A DNA stretch of 64,000 nucleotides from Streptococcus parasanguinis. GTDB taxonomy: Bacteria > Bacillota > Bacilli > Lactobacillales > Streptococcaceae. Location: positions 124,001 through 188,000 of the forward strand of contig NZ_JAHZPC010000001.1 in the NCBI RefSeq assembly GCF_019929185.1. The letters are read 5' to 3'. The notes beneath the pieces are model-generated. The model was not told the DNA's origin. It saw only the letters and a program-made list of their open reading frames with translations, and made no database searches. This document shows positions 43,674-52,741 of this stretch, in pieces. The position numbers and the translations under genes were made by a program. Every line of letters begins with the position of its first letter. Within the stretch, counting starts at the first letter, position 1.

Positions 43674-44372
43674 TTAGTTATTTTCTAAATAAAATTCGAA
43701 CCGCTCGCCGACATACTGACTTTTTACATACTCAAAAGCCGTCCCATCTTCAAAATAGGAAACCTGTGTCAGACCTAAAATAGCCTGCCCTTTTGAAATC
43801 TGTAAGTACTCCGCAATCTTATCCTTGGCCAATCGCGCATAGATGGTCTGGTGCGACTTTCCAATCTTATAGCCATGACGCTCCAAGGTTTGGAAGAAAT
43901 GGCTGGTAACCTCTTCACGATTGAAATTCTTAATAAATTTCTCTGGAATAGAGGCCACTTCATAAACAACAGGGATCCCATCGGCATACCGGACCCGCTC
44001 CATCCGAATGATGGTTTCTGTCTTATCAATGCCCAATTTGTCCACTTCTTGGAGGCTAGGAATGGTTTTACGGTAAGAAATCACTTGGCTAGAAGGTTCC
44101 TTGCCTTGCGATTTCATAATTTCTGTAAAACTGGTTGTGCCTCGCATTTTTTCTTGGACGCGCGTGCTAGTGATAAAGGTACCACTTCCTACCCGTCTTT
44201 CAAGTACTCCTTCTTCGACCAGAAGGGTAATGGCCTGCCTAAGAGTCATCCGACTCACCTGGAATTTTTCAGCTAGATCGCGTTCACTGGGAAGCCGCTC
44301 TCCAATTTTCCATATTTTTTGATCAATCTCAGATTTAATCTGATCATGAATTTGAATGTAAGCTGGAATCAT
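43674..44372 (-). CDS. GntR/HutC family transcriptional regulator
   Basis: 232 residues. Winged-helix GntR domain (IPAYIQIHDQIKSEID..LPSERDLAEKFQVSRMTLRQAI), then a UTRA effector domain (ITSTRVQEKM.., VVYEVASIP, RFEFYLENN). HutC/DasR-type members respond to small sugars or phosphorylated metabolites. Divergently transcribed from guaA across 128 bases, as in pneumococcus. Its target is not evident: its own gene, guaA, or the downstream five-gene cluster on the same strand are all possible. Confidence 0.9.
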   Translation of the reverse strand: MIPAYIQIHDQIKSEIDQKIWKIGERLPSERDLAEKFQVSRMTLRQAITLLVEEGVLERRVGSGTFITSTRVQEKMRGTTSFTEIMKSQGKEPSSQVISYRKTIPSLQEVDKLGIDKTETIIRMERVRYADGIPVVYEVASIPEKFIKNFNREEVTSHFFQTLERHGYKIGKSHQTIYARLAKDKIAEYLQISKGQAILGLTQVSYFEDGTAFEYVKSQYVGERFEFYLENN

Positions 44373-44436
44373 AACCTTGCTCTTTCTCTGTGTTACTTCT
44401 ATTGTAGCGTAAAATTCCTATTTCTTCAATCAGAGA

Positions 44437-44466
44437 TTGGTAAAGACATGGCTTTTGTGTTAGAAT
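44437..44466 (+). promoter_or_regulatory. Predicted guaA promoter
   Basis: TTGGTA (44437-44442), 18-base spacer, TAGAAT (44461-44466), then AGAAGGGG before ATG 44501. Confidence 0.6.
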
Positions 44467-44500
44467 AGAGGAAAGTAAATTTCTATAAGAAGGGGATAAG

Positions 44501-46066
44501 ATGACAAACCTATCAACTGATTTGCATGATGTTGAAAAAATCATCGTGCTTGACTACGGTAGCCAGTACAATCAGCTTATTTCACGTCGAATTCGTGAAA
44601 TTGGTGTCTTCTCAGAATTGAAGAGCCATAAGATTTCTGCTGATGAAGTTCGTGCAATCAATCCAGTTGGGATCGTTCTTTCAGGCGGACCAAACTCAGT
44701 ATACGAGGAAGGGTCTTTTGATATCGATCCTGAAATTTTTGAACTCGGTATTCCAATCCTTGGAATCTGTTACGGGATGCAATTGTTGACCCATAAATTG
44801 GGTGGGAAGGTCGTTCCAGCAGGTGACGCTGGTAACCGTGAATATGGTCAATCTGAACTCAGCTTGACAGAATCTTCTGCTCTTTTTGCGGACACACCAG
44901 ACAAACAATTGGTCTTGATGAGCCATGGAGATGCTGTTACAGAAATTCCGGCTGACTTTATCCGTACAGGTACTTCTGCTGACTGTCCATTTGCATCGAT
45001 TGAAAATCCAGACAAGAAAATCTACGGGATCCAATTCCACCCTGAGGTTCGTCACTCTGTTCACGGTTATGACATCTTGCGTAACTTTGCCTTGAACATC
45101 TGTGGGGCTAAAGGTGACTGGACCATGGACAACTTCATTGACATGCAGATCAAAAAAATCCGTGAAACCGTCGGAGACAAACGTGTCCTTCTTGGCCTTT
45201 CAGGTGGTGTTGACTCTTCCGTTGTTGGGGTTCTCCTTCAAAAAGCAATCGGCGATCAATTGATTTGTATCTTTGTAGACCACGGTCTTCTTCGTAAAGG
45301 GGAAGCAGATCAAGTTATGGAGATGCTTGGTGGCAAGTTTGGTTTGAACATTGTTAAAGCAGACGCTGCTAAACGTTTCCTTGATAAATTGGCTGGTGTG
45401 TCTGATCCCGAACAAAAACGCAAGATCATTGGGAACGAATTTGTCTATGTCTTTGACGATGAAGCAAGCAAACTAAAAGATGTGAAGTTCTTGGCACAAG
45501 GAACTCTTTACACTGACGTCATCGAATCTGGTACAGATACTGCTCAAACCATCAAATCTCACCACAACGTTGGTGGACTTCCAGAAGACATGCAGTTTGA
45601 ACTGATCGAGCCACTCAACACTCTTTATAAGGATGAAGTTCGTGCCCTCGGTACCGAGCTTGGCATGCCAGATCACATCGTATGGCGCCAACCATTCCCA
45701 GGACCTGGTCTTGCGATCCGTGTTATGGGTGAAATCACTGAAGAAAAACTCGAAACAGTCCGTGAATCAGACGCTATCCTTCGTGAAGAAATTGCCAAAG
45801 CAGGTCTTGACCGCGACATCTGGCAATACTTCACTGTTAACACTGGCGTTCGTTCAGTAGGTGTTATGGGAGACGGCCGTACTTACGACTACACTATCGC
45901 TATCCGCGCTATCACTTCGATCGATGGAATGACAGCTGACTTCGCTAAGATCCCTTGGGAAGTTCTCCAAAAAATCTCAGTCCGTATCGTAAACGAAGTT
46001 GACCACGTTAACCGCATCGTCTATGATATCACAAGTAAACCACCTGCAACTGTAGAGTGGGAATGA
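44501..46066 (+). CDS. guaA: GMP synthase (glutamine-hydrolysing)
   Basis: 521 residues. Class I glutamine amidotransferase domain with nucleophile Cys90 in LGICYGMQL, and FHPEV; then the ATP pyrophosphatase domain with [12 protein letters not shown], and the dimerisation domain ending PPATVEWE. Converts XMP to GMP. It is the only large + strand housekeeping gene on the right arm, i.e. against the local trend. Its 3' end is a known integration target of streptococcal islands, but no duplicated 3' end was found here. Confidence 0.97.
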   Translation: MTNLSTDLHDVEKIIVLDYGSQYNQLISRRIREIGVFSELKSHKISADEVRAINPVGIVLSGGPNSVYEEGSFDIDPEIFELGIPILGICYGMQLLTHKLGGKVVPAGDAGNREYGQSELSLTESSALFADTPDKQLVLMSHGDAVTEIPADFIRTGTSADCPFASIENPDKKIYGIQFHPEVRHSVHGYDILRNFALNICGAKGDWTMDNFIDMQIKKIRETVGDKRVLLGLSGGVDSSVVGVLLQKAIGDQLICIFVDHGLLRKGEADQVMEMLGGKFGLNIVKADAAKRFLDKLAGVSDPEQKRKIIGNEFVYVFDDEASKLKDVKFLAQGTLYTDVIESGTDTAQTIKSHHNVGGLPEDMQFELIEPLNTLYKDEVRALGTELGMPDHIVWRQPFPGPGLAIRVMGEITEEKLETVRESDAILREEIAKAGLDRDIWQYFTVNTGVRSVGVMGDGRTYDYTIAIRAITSIDGMTADFAKIPWEVLQKISVRIVNEVDHVNRIVYDITSKPPATVEWE

Positions 46067-46162
46067 TTTATAAACATGATTTGAAGTGAAATGGTTGTTT
46101 TAACAGCACTTTAGGTTATTATAATAGGTTAAAAATCAATCAAAATTGATTGGTTCCCCACC

Positions 46163-46205
46163 AAAAGCCCCACCAGAAATTGATCTGATGGGGTGCTTTT
46201 GTTTT
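46163..46205 (+). terminator. guaA terminator
   Basis: AAAGC.CCCA.CAG / CTG.TGGGG.GCTTT stem followed by TGTTTT. Confidence 0.75.
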
Positions 46206-46317
46206 AAGGATGTGAAAGCGCAAATTATAGTTTCTCCACTATAAGAAGAATGAAAAAATTCGTCGTATCTCGTTTTGAGACTGGGAAATTAAACAATAAT
46301 GTAGTAAATTGTGTCAT

Positions 46318-46375
46318 AGAAATAAATCCCTTATAGAGTAATGTTTCGCAATTCTACTATAAGGGATTTATTTCT
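46318..46375. terminator. Bidirectional terminator
   Basis: Perfect AGAAATAAATCCCTTATAG arms (last bases imperfect) around a roughly 15-base loop, T-rich on both strands, between convergent guaA and the GH2-like gene. Confidence 0.85.
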
Positions 46376-46397
46376 TTTTATGTTTACACAACTTCTC

Positions 46398-47210
46398 CTA
46401 CACTATCTTAACTTTTGTTATAGCTGTTTCTACTATTGTTCCATCATCAACTATCAACAACTCTACAAAAGAAATCTCTAAATAATTTATATCTAAATCA
46501 TATTTTTTTTCAAGTTTATTAGTATAATCTATATTCTCCTTAAAAACAATATTTTTTTCTTTATCATATATATAAACGCTAATTATAGCGCTATTAGAAT
46601 ATCCATTTAATAAGCAATTAATGGTTAATGTCGATTTATTTAAATTTTGACTATTTCCTAATACAGCATTAAAATCATATACATGTAGTTTAGGAGTACT
46701 ATAAATAATACTCTCCGAAATTTTGTCTAAGATTGAATCTAACGTTGAATCTAGCATCACATTATTGTTTTGTTTTTCTTCTTCAATAGAGCATACCTTA
46801 ATTATAAGTTCATTTTCCTCCAAACGTAGTAGATTTGTAATTTCAAACTCTATAGTCTGTTCAAGTCCCTTTGAAAATCCAACAAAGCACCCATTCATCC
46901 AAATATACACGGGCAGATTTAAGCTTTGCATTTTCAAGATAATATTTTTAGTAATTAATTTATCTTCACCTTTAAAATGATTAAACAAAGTTACCAATGT
47001 AGATTCGTCATCACCATTTTTTTCATTGAAATCTGATTTCATGTAAGTCCAATTATTGTTTAAGTGTATCTTATCTATTTGAAAATAGTCTAGTTGATTT
47101 ATACCTACATATTTATCAAAATAATAATGCTCAGAATGTTCAGGTAATTGATTGACTCCTGTTATAGCAGAATTTTTCAACCAGCTATATTCCACTTTAA
47201 TATTTTTCAT
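46398..47210 (-). CDS. Orphan GH2-like beta-sandwich protein (no catalytic domain)
   Basis: 270 residues from ATG 47210 (AAAGAGGTATTAGAG upstream). An N-terminal half with VYIWMNGCFVGFSKGLEQTIEFEITNLLRLEENELIIKV matches the sugar-binding domain of GH2 beta-galactosidases (N-G-x-x-V-G-x-S-x-G). The rest reads as an immunoglobulin-like domain. The TIM-barrel catalytic domain is absent and no signal peptide is seen. Lies just beyond aguA behind an apparent terminator, at the place where aguC is expected. Could be a remnant of a larger beta-galactosidase or a stand-alone binding module; low GC like its neighbours. Confidence 0.65.
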   Translation of the reverse strand: MKNIKVEYSWLKNSAITGVNQLPEHSEHYYFDKYVGINQLDYFQIDKIHLNNNWTYMKSDFNEKNGDDESTLVTLFNHFKGEDKLITKNIILKMQSLNLPVYIWMNGCFVGFSKGLEQTIEFEITNLLRLEENELIIKVCSIEEEKQNNNVMLDSTLDSILDKISESIIYSTPKLHVYDFNAVLGNSQNLNKSTLTINCLLNGYSNSAIISVYIYDKEKNIVFKENIDYTNKLEKKYDLDINYLEISFVELLIVDDGTIVETAITKVKIV

Positions 47211-47282
47211 CTCTAATACCTCTTTGTAAAGCAATTTATTTTCACATTCCTCCGTCTACTTAATGCGATATATTAGAAAAAT

Positions 47283-47306
47283 CAGAGTCTGCTTTACCAG
47301 ACTCTG
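47283..47306 (-). terminator. Terminator between aguA and the GH2-like gene
   Basis: CAGAGTCTG / CAGACTCTG stem with six-base loop; T-rich (ATTTTTC) on the minus strand. Confidence 0.7.
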
Positions 47307-47312
47307 CATATG

Positions 47313-48425
47313 TTATTTAGTTGCTGGTTGTTGCTGTGTAATACAGTGAATATTACCACCACCATATGCAATCTCTGTAGTTTCAACTCCAACAACTTTA
47401 CGATCAGGGAACATTGCTTGCACTTGTTTAACCGCTAATGCATCATTCTCATCACCATATTGAGGGAGAATAATTCCCCCATTCACTATTAAGAAATTCA
47501 AATATGATGCAATTGCAACTTCTCCTTCCTCTCTTGGAATAGCCCCTTCTGAAAAATCAATCGAATCTGCATCTTTTAGATAGCACGGCTTCTTAGTAAC
47601 GCACATTTTATGTACTTTTAATTTTCTGCCTTTTGCATCTGTTTGTTCACTTAGGAATTCAAACGCACCTTTTGCTTCCTTGTAGAAAGGATGGCTTTCA
47701 TCTTCAGTGTAAATACATGCAACTTCTCCAGGTTTTACAAAACATGCTACATCATCAATATGACCATTCGTTTCATATGGGTCAATACCATCTTTCACCC
47801 AAATTACTTTTTCACAATTCAAATAATCTTTTAATTTTTGTTCAATTTCTTCTTTTGACAAATGTGGGTTTCGACTTGGATGAAGAAGACACATTTCAGT
47901 AACCATCACTGTACCTTCACCATCAACGTGAATTGATCCACCTTCTAAAACGAAATCCTCTGTTTTATAAGAATCAGTATTTGTTAATTCACAAACTTTT
48001 CTTGCAACAAGCGCATCTTGATCCCAAGGGAAATAGAGTCCATCGACTAGACCTCCCCAAGCATTAAATTCCCAATCTACTGCACGACGTTCACCTTTAT
48101 CATTTATAAGAAATGTAGGACCACAGTCGCGAATCCACGAATCATCATTTGTCATCTCAATTACTCTGATATTTTCGCAATTAAGAGCAGATACACGAGC
48201 GATAGCATTTTCAAATTGAAGAGGTGGTACACAAAGTGAAACTGGTTCAAATTCACTAATGGCTTTGGCAACATCTAAAAATGCTTTTTGAGCAGGTTTG
48301 GCTCCTAAACGCCAATTATCATTTCGCCATGGCCATAACATCCAAATTTGTTCTTGTTCTTCGAATTCTCCTGGCATTCGAAATCCATCTACTTTAGGGG
48401 TTGTCCCCACAATACGTTTAGACAT
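47313..48425 (-). CDS. aguA: Agmatine deiminase
   Basis: 370 residues. Hydrolyses agmatine to N-carbamoylputrescine and ammonia. Guanidine-modifying fold: FEEQEQIWMLWPWR, DDSWIRDCGPTF, LEGGSIHVDGEGTV, ETNGHIDD with catalytic His/Asp, and the nucleophilic Cys in GGNIHCITQQQP near the C-terminus. Third structural gene of the operon aguB-aguD-aguA. The ammonia raises internal pH, giving acid resistance in oral streptococci such as S. mutans. Markedly more AT-rich than housekeeping neighbours. Confidence 0.96.
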   Translation of the reverse strand: MSKRIVGTTPKVDGFRMPGEFEEQEQIWMLWPWRNDNWRLGAKPAQKAFLDVAKAISEFEPVSLCVPPLQFENAIARVSALNCENIRVIEMTNDDSWIRDCGPTFLINDKGERRAVDWEFNAWGGLVDGLYFPWDQDALVARKVCELTNTDSYKTEDFVLEGGSIHVDGEGTVMVTEMCLLHPSRNPHLSKEEIEQKLKDYLNCEKVIWVKDGIDPYETNGHIDDVACFVKPGEVACIYTEDESHPFYKEAKGAFEFLSEQTDAKGRKLKVHKMCVTKKPCYLKDADSIDFSEGAIPREEGEVAIASYLNFLIVNGGIILPQYGDENDALAVKQVQAMFPDRKVVGVETTEIAYGGGNIHCITQQQPATK

Positions 48426-48464
48426 CTCAAGTCCTCCTTTTATTGTATTGGTATTTAGTTACTA

Positions 48465-49823
48465 TCATTTTTTGATTTTTTTCATACGAATAATAACTTC
48501 ACCTAAGATAAGACAAACTAATGAACCGATAGTTACAGGTAATTTATCAGCCAATGTTACTTCATCAAAAGATAATGGGAACGCTGTAAATAAAAGCGAA
48601 ATCAAAATCATAACAATTGGAATTACAACCATAATTTTTAAAATAAAATCACTTCCTCCTACTTTAAAAGGTCGAGGAGTTTCTGGATCTATTTTTCTTA
48701 ACTTATAAAATGCTGGAAAAACTGGTATATAAGAAAGCAGGAACATAACAAGGTTTAATGAGAAGAAGGCCCAAAACAAATCCTGATTTGGTAATATTGG
48801 TGCAATGACTACTACAAATGTCGCAACAAAACCATTTGCTAAAGCTGATCCAATTGGCATGTTATTCTTTTTACTACGTTTTGCAAAAAACTTTGGCATA
48901 TCTCCGTTTTCTGCAGCATAACATGCCGTGTTATTCACTCCTAATGACCATGAAATCATATTTCCAAAAAGAGTTAGTAAGAATAGAAATGCCATTAAAA
49001 TTATAAACCATCCATTTTCTGATCCGGTCAAAAGTTTAAAACTGTCCATCATACCACTACTAGTAGAAATTTTATCAACAGGAATCGCTACACCAATACC
49101 AAATGCAGAAAATATATAAATAGCCGCAATAACTAAACCTGCAACAATTATAGATTGTGGTATTTGTTTTTTAGGATTCTCCATATCATCTGCACACGTA
49201 CATATAACCTCAAAGCCAAGTAGATTAAAAATAATAACAGAAATAAATGATAGACTGTTTAAATCAAATGATGGTAAAAGTGAATCCAACGTAATTTTAT
49301 TAGCCATTCCTTTTGTAAAGGCAATATATAATCCCAAGACTCCCACTAATAGAGCTAGTATCATTTTTATAATTGCCGCACCATTGAGGATCCATACGCT
49401 ATCACTTGCAGGATAAAAGCTTATCCATATAATTAACCAAATAAATACAAGTTCAATTAATAATGTCCAGAACGTTGAAAACTCAACTCCTGTTATCGTT
49501 GTCAACAACCCAGGAGTCATAACAGCTAGTGATGCTAACCACAATGGAAAATTAATCCAATAATACCAGGAGGTCCTTGAGCCCCATCGATGTCCAAACG
49601 CCTTTGTCACCCAATCATAGATTCCACCATCACCTATATAAGTAGTACCTAATTCAGCTGAAATCAATCCGTATGGTAACAAAAAAGCAATTAATAAAAA
49701 TAACCACCAAAAGAATTGAGAATTCCCAATCGCTGCAACTGGAGCTGCAGCTTCTGCAACAAATACTACACATATTACAGTTAATACTGTAGTAAACAAA
49801 CTAAATTTTTTCTTTTCTTCCAT
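48465..49823 (-). CDS. aguD: Agmatine/putrescine antiporter
   Basis: 452 residues, APC-superfamily transporter with about 12 membrane helices. AAAPVAAIGNSQFFWW and LPYGLISAELGTTYIGDGGIYDWV near the N-terminus, IIFNLLGFEVICTCADDMENPKKQIP in the middle. Position between aguB and aguA identifies the substrate pair: agmatine in, putrescine out. ATG 49823 follows AAAGGAAGGAGAAA. Plasma membrane. Confidence 0.9.
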   Translation of the reverse strand: MEEKKKFSLFTTVLTVICVVFVAEAAAPVAAIGNSQFFWWLFLLIAFLLPYGLISAELGTTYIGDGGIYDWVTKAFGHRWGSRTSWYYWINFPLWLASLAVMTPGLLTTITGVEFSTFWTLLIELVFIWLIIWISFYPASDSVWILNGAAIIKMILALLVGVLGLYIAFTKGMANKITLDSLLPSFDLNSLSFISVIIFNLLGFEVICTCADDMENPKKQIPQSIIVAGLVIAAIYIFSAFGIGVAIPVDKISTSSGMMDSFKLLTGSENGWFIILMAFLFLLTLFGNMISWSLGVNNTACYAAENGDMPKFFAKRSKKNNMPIGSALANGFVATFVVVIAPILPNQDLFWAFFSLNLVMFLLSYIPVFPAFYKLRKIDPETPRPFKVGGSDFILKIMVVIPIVMILISLLFTAFPLSFDEVTLADKLPVTIGSLVCLILGEVIIRMKKIKK

Positions 49824-49886
49824 TTTTTTCTCCTTCCTTTAAGAGGAGAGTTATAACATCTTAAATTTAAAGCAAATTGAACCTTT

Positions 49887-50900
49887 TTATTTTAAAAATG
49901 ATTCCAGTTCTGCTTTAGCTACAGATTGTTTTTCAAGGTCATATGGATGTCGTTTCTCAAAATCACGAAGTAGATAAACTAAGATACCTCGCATTGAAGT
50001 TAAACGATTTTCCGCCTCATCAAAACAAACTGAATTTGGGCCATCCATCACTTCATCAGACACTTCTTCGCCACGTGTAGCAGGTAAACAATGCATGAAT
50101 TTACAATTTTCTCCTGCTTTTGCCATCATCTCTGAATCAACATGATATTTAGGATAGAAAATCTTCATACGTTCTTCTTCTGATAATTCCGCTTCATATA
50201 GGCCATACCATACATCAGTGTATAAGAAATCTGCACCAGTAATTGAATCTATATCATCAGTTACCAAATATTTACCACCTGATAGTTTACAAATTTCATC
50301 ATATTTTGACTTATGCATATCATTTAATTGGAATCCCTTCGGACCGAAGTGAACAAATTCCATACCCATTTTCAATGTTATTAATCCTAAAGAGAAGCAT
50401 ACTTGAGTTGCATCTCCTACAAATACTACTTTACAATCTTCTAATTTTTTTCCTTTCGGCAAGTTTTCAATAATCGTAATCAGATCTCCCAATTCTTGTG
50501 TAGGATGATTATAATCACTCATACCATTAATTACTGGTACTTGAGAAAATTTTGCTAAATCAACTACACTCTTATGACGCTCAACACGTGCCATTATAAT
50601 ATCTGTTAAGCGAGAAACCACGGTTGCTGTATCTTCTAGTGTTTCGTGTCCTCCTAGTTGAATTTGACCGGGTGCCAAATATTGTGCGTGCCCTCCAAGT
50701 TGAGTCATAGCGGTTTCAAAAGATATCCGTGTTCTTGTAGATGATTGTTGAAAAATCATACCTAGAGTTTTATTTTTCAACAAAGGTGGGTAATACCCAT
50801 TTTTAATACAAGCTTTAATCTTAAGAGATAGCTCAGCCATTTCTAAAAGTTGCTCTTTAGAGAACTCTTCTGTTGTAATATAATCAATTTTATTGCTCAT
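49887..50900 (-). CDS. aguB: Putrescine carbamoyltransferase
   Basis: 337 residues. Carbamoyltransferase fold with the carbamoyl-phosphate motif [19 protein letters not shown], and HCLPATRG near the C-terminus. [17 protein letters not shown] is typical of putrescine carbamoyltransferase, not ornithine transcarbamylase. Phosphorolyses carbamoylputrescine to putrescine and carbamoyl phosphate. Strong RBS CAGGAGG. First gene of the operon, divergent from aguR. Carbamoyl phosphate would normally go to AguC for ATP, but aguC is missing here. Confidence 0.94.
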   Translation of the reverse strand: MSNKIDYITTEEFSKEQLLEMAELSLKIKACIKNGYYPPLLKNKTLGMIFQQSSTRTRISFETAMTQLGGHAQYLAPGQIQLGGHETLEDTATVVSRLTDIIMARVERHKSVVDLAKFSQVPVINGMSDYNHPTQELGDLITIIENLPKGKKLEDCKVVFVGDATQVCFSLGLITLKMGMEFVHFGPKGFQLNDMHKSKYDEICKLSGGKYLVTDDIDSITGADFLYTDVWYGLYEAELSEEERMKIFYPKYHVDSEMMAKAGENCKFMHCLPATRGEEVSDEVMDGPNSVCFDEAENRLTSMRGILVYLLRDFEKRHPYDLEKQSVAKAELESFLK

Positions 50901-50934
50901 AATTGAGACCTCCTGTGTTGTTATGCTTTAATGA

Positions 50935-50961
50935 TATTGCAAAATTTTATAGTTTGCGATA
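50935..50961. promoter_or_regulatory. Inverted repeat in the aguB-aguR divergent region
   Basis: TATTGCAAA (50935-50943) and TTTGCGATA (50953-50961), nine-base arms with one mismatch around nine bases, about 35 bases upstream of aguB. Candidate AguR operator or catabolite site. Confidence 0.45.
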
Positions 50962-51123
50962 AACTTAAAGGTGTAAACCCTCTTTTTTAAAAGTTTAAGT
51001 ACTAAACCCAGTATTTATGCTTTTAAAAATGTAATGCTATTTTAAATATAAACTCCCTATTTTATTGCTTTTAAATAAAGTTTAGAGTTTTAATTAGTTT
51101 CACAGAATATATGGAGGCTAAAT

Positions 51124-52095
51124 ATGATTGAAATAGTTTATATATACAATGTATTTTTAATTATACTGTATACTTTGACCCTTGGTATTGTATTGACCTA
51201 TTCTTTAAACTCAGAAAAGGATAAAAAATACTTATTTTTTGTAGTCGGTTTATATCTTGTTTTTTTTATTTTTGATAATCTGATCCTATCAATGACAGAA
51301 ATAATTAAAGATTTCGGAAACACATATAACCAACACTTTCTGGGAGTTCCATTTGTTAAAACTGTCATATATCTTGTTAATAATATTTGTCAGTTTTGGA
51401 TAGTTGCTAGACTGAGGAACGAAACACCTTTATTAACGCACTATTGCTTTATTTCTATTACTTTCATATGGATGGCTTTCCCAATTCTAAACAATTCTCC
51501 ATTAAGAGTTTTTATGTACTATTTACCCAATCAGCTTCTTTTGATTTATACTGGTATATATGCGAGACGAAATCTAACATCTTTGAATATTAGTAGTCGA
51601 AATAAAAATTACTTAAAAACTATTTCAAATATCGGAGTGCTATTTGGCATTCTAATTATCTTAGAAGATTTATTTGTAATTTTTAATATAGATTCGTATG
51701 ACTTGTTGAATCTGCGAATTCAAAATAGAAATATGTGTGAAGACATGTTTACTATTGCTGTTTGTTATTTAATAATCAAATATATTCTTTCTGATTGGAA
51801 AGCTATTTCGAATGTAGAAGAACAATTAAGTTCATTTGATAAATCACAAAAAATTGACAACCCCAGTACACTAGATCTATTCTCTGAAAAACTTCATTTA
51901 ACTGAACGTGAAAAAGAAATTCTTCCTCTACTTCTTGAACACAAAAACAATCAGGAAATTGCGGATCAATTGTTTCTTTCAGTTGGAACAGTGAAGACAC
52001 ATGTACACAATATTTTTTTAAAACTTGAGATCACTAAACGAAATCAACTTTTCGAAGTATATAATTCCTTTGAAAACGAACATCCTGAGCAATAA
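51124..52095 (+). CDS. aguR: LuxR-type membrane regulator AguR
   Basis: 323 residues. N-terminal part with about six to seven hydrophobic helices (about 1-175 and 200-225), then a cytoplasmic LuxR/FixJ helix-turn-helix: [40 protein letters not shown]. Same build as S. mutans AguR, a membrane one-component activator of the agu operon that responds to agmatine and low pH. ATG 51124 follows TGGAGGC. Divergent from aguB, closed by a terminator. Confidence 0.9.
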   Translation: MIEIVYIYNVFLIILYTLTLGIVLTYSLNSEKDKKYLFFVVGLYLVFFIFDNLILSMTEIIKDFGNTYNQHFLGVPFVKTVIYLVNNICQFWIVARLRNETPLLTHYCFISITFIWMAFPILNNSPLRVFMYYLPNQLLLIYTGIYARRNLTSLNISSRNKNYLKTISNIGVLFGILIILEDLFVIFNIDSYDLLNLRIQNRNMCEDMFTIAVCYLIIKYILSDWKAISNVEEQLSSFDKSQKIDNPSTLDLFSEKLHLTEREKEILPLLLEHKNNQEIADQLFLSVGTVKTHVHNIFLKLEITKRNQLFEVYNSFENEHPEQ

Positions 52096-52128
52096 TTGTG
52101 TCATAGCCACTACTTTAAAAGACAGAAT

Positions 52129-52167
52129 AAAAGACATCTGATTTAATTTCTTTCAGATGTCTTTTTA
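52129..52167. terminator. Bidirectional terminator after aguR
   Basis: AAAGACATCTGA / TCAGATGTCTTT stem with T-run, between convergent aguR and the small membrane protein gene. Confidence 0.85.
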
Positions 52168-52227
52168 GTTGTTCTAATTATCAATTATATATTCGATAAT
52201 ATATTTAAGATAGATACTTAAATTATA

Positions 52228-52599
52228 TTACTGTTTTTCAAAAGTTCCGTCTGCTACACGAAAATCACTGTTAACAGTTTCAATTGAATTAAATTGAATC
52301 TTTAAATATTTTACTTCTTTTTCATCTTTTCCAGGTAATTCAGCTTTAGCACTCGCTGCACTAGAAACCTTTAATTTGATGTATTTCCCAGCGATTTTCC
52401 AAGTTCCATCTCTAGATTCGTCTTTATTATTTGTTACTTCTAGTGTTTTATCGCTATTGAAAACGATAGTTGAATCGTGCTTACTATCATACCAAGTACC
52501 AATAATTTGCTTCTCTGGTCCTGAATTTTGATTCAAGAAAAAGAATACCCCACCGGCAACCGCAAGTACTAAAACAACTAAAGCAATAATTTTTTTCAT
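52228..52599 (-). CDS. Small secreted/membrane-anchored protein, lipocalin-like (DUF5640 type)
   Basis: 123 residues. N-terminal helix MKKIIALVVLVLAVAGGVFFF (no lipobox Cys, so a membrane anchor or uncleaved signal), then a small beta-domain with IIGTWYDSKHDSTIVFNSDKTLEV and DGTWKIAGKYIKLKV, the G-T-W..F..DGT pattern common to lipocalin-like domains. RBS AGGAGG. Monocistronic, located between the agu block and the SEC10 surface protein. Function unknown. Confidence 0.7.
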   Translation of the reverse strand: MKKIIALVVLVLAVAGGVFFFLNQNSGPEKQIIGTWYDSKHDSTIVFNSDKTLEVTNNKDESRDGTWKIAGKYIKLKVSSAASAKAELPGKDEKEVKYLKIQFNSIETVNSDFRVADGTFEKQ

Positions 52600-52741
52600 T
52601 ATTTTTCCTCCTATAAATATCTAAAGATATTAATTATATTTTTCATATACCTAGTTTCACTAAAATCATTAGTAAAAAATCAAATTTTGAATGATAAACT
52701 TTTATTCATTTCTACAATAAGAAATACTTAACCAGCATTTA

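Larger units (their letters stand above)
46067..46397. other. guaA-agu intergenic region (331 bases)
   Basis: Contains the guaA terminator (46163-46205), a 13-base copy of the direct repeat that also follows aguR (46307-46319), and a long inverted repeat (46318-46375). No gene seen. Confidence 0.6.
46307..52106. repeat. 13-bp direct repeat flanking the agmatine block
   Basis: AATTGTGTCATAG occurs at 46307-46319 and again at 52094-52106, just outside the two ends of the GH2-like/agu/aguR block. It could be a target duplication or att-like scar of the block's insertion; chance is not excluded in AT-rich DNA. Confidence 0.45.

Noticed and set aside
45990-46066. guaA 3' end as attachment site of an integrated island
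   Set aside because: The end of guaA is a known target, but no second copy of its last bases (GAGTGGGAAT) and no integrase gene were found downstream in the window.
47220-47260. Ten-codon leader frame starting GTG after GGAGGAAT, upstream of the GH2-like gene
   Set aside because: It has a good ribosome binding site but no attenuator-type sequence. It may be a leftover of a lost gene start, too little to call.
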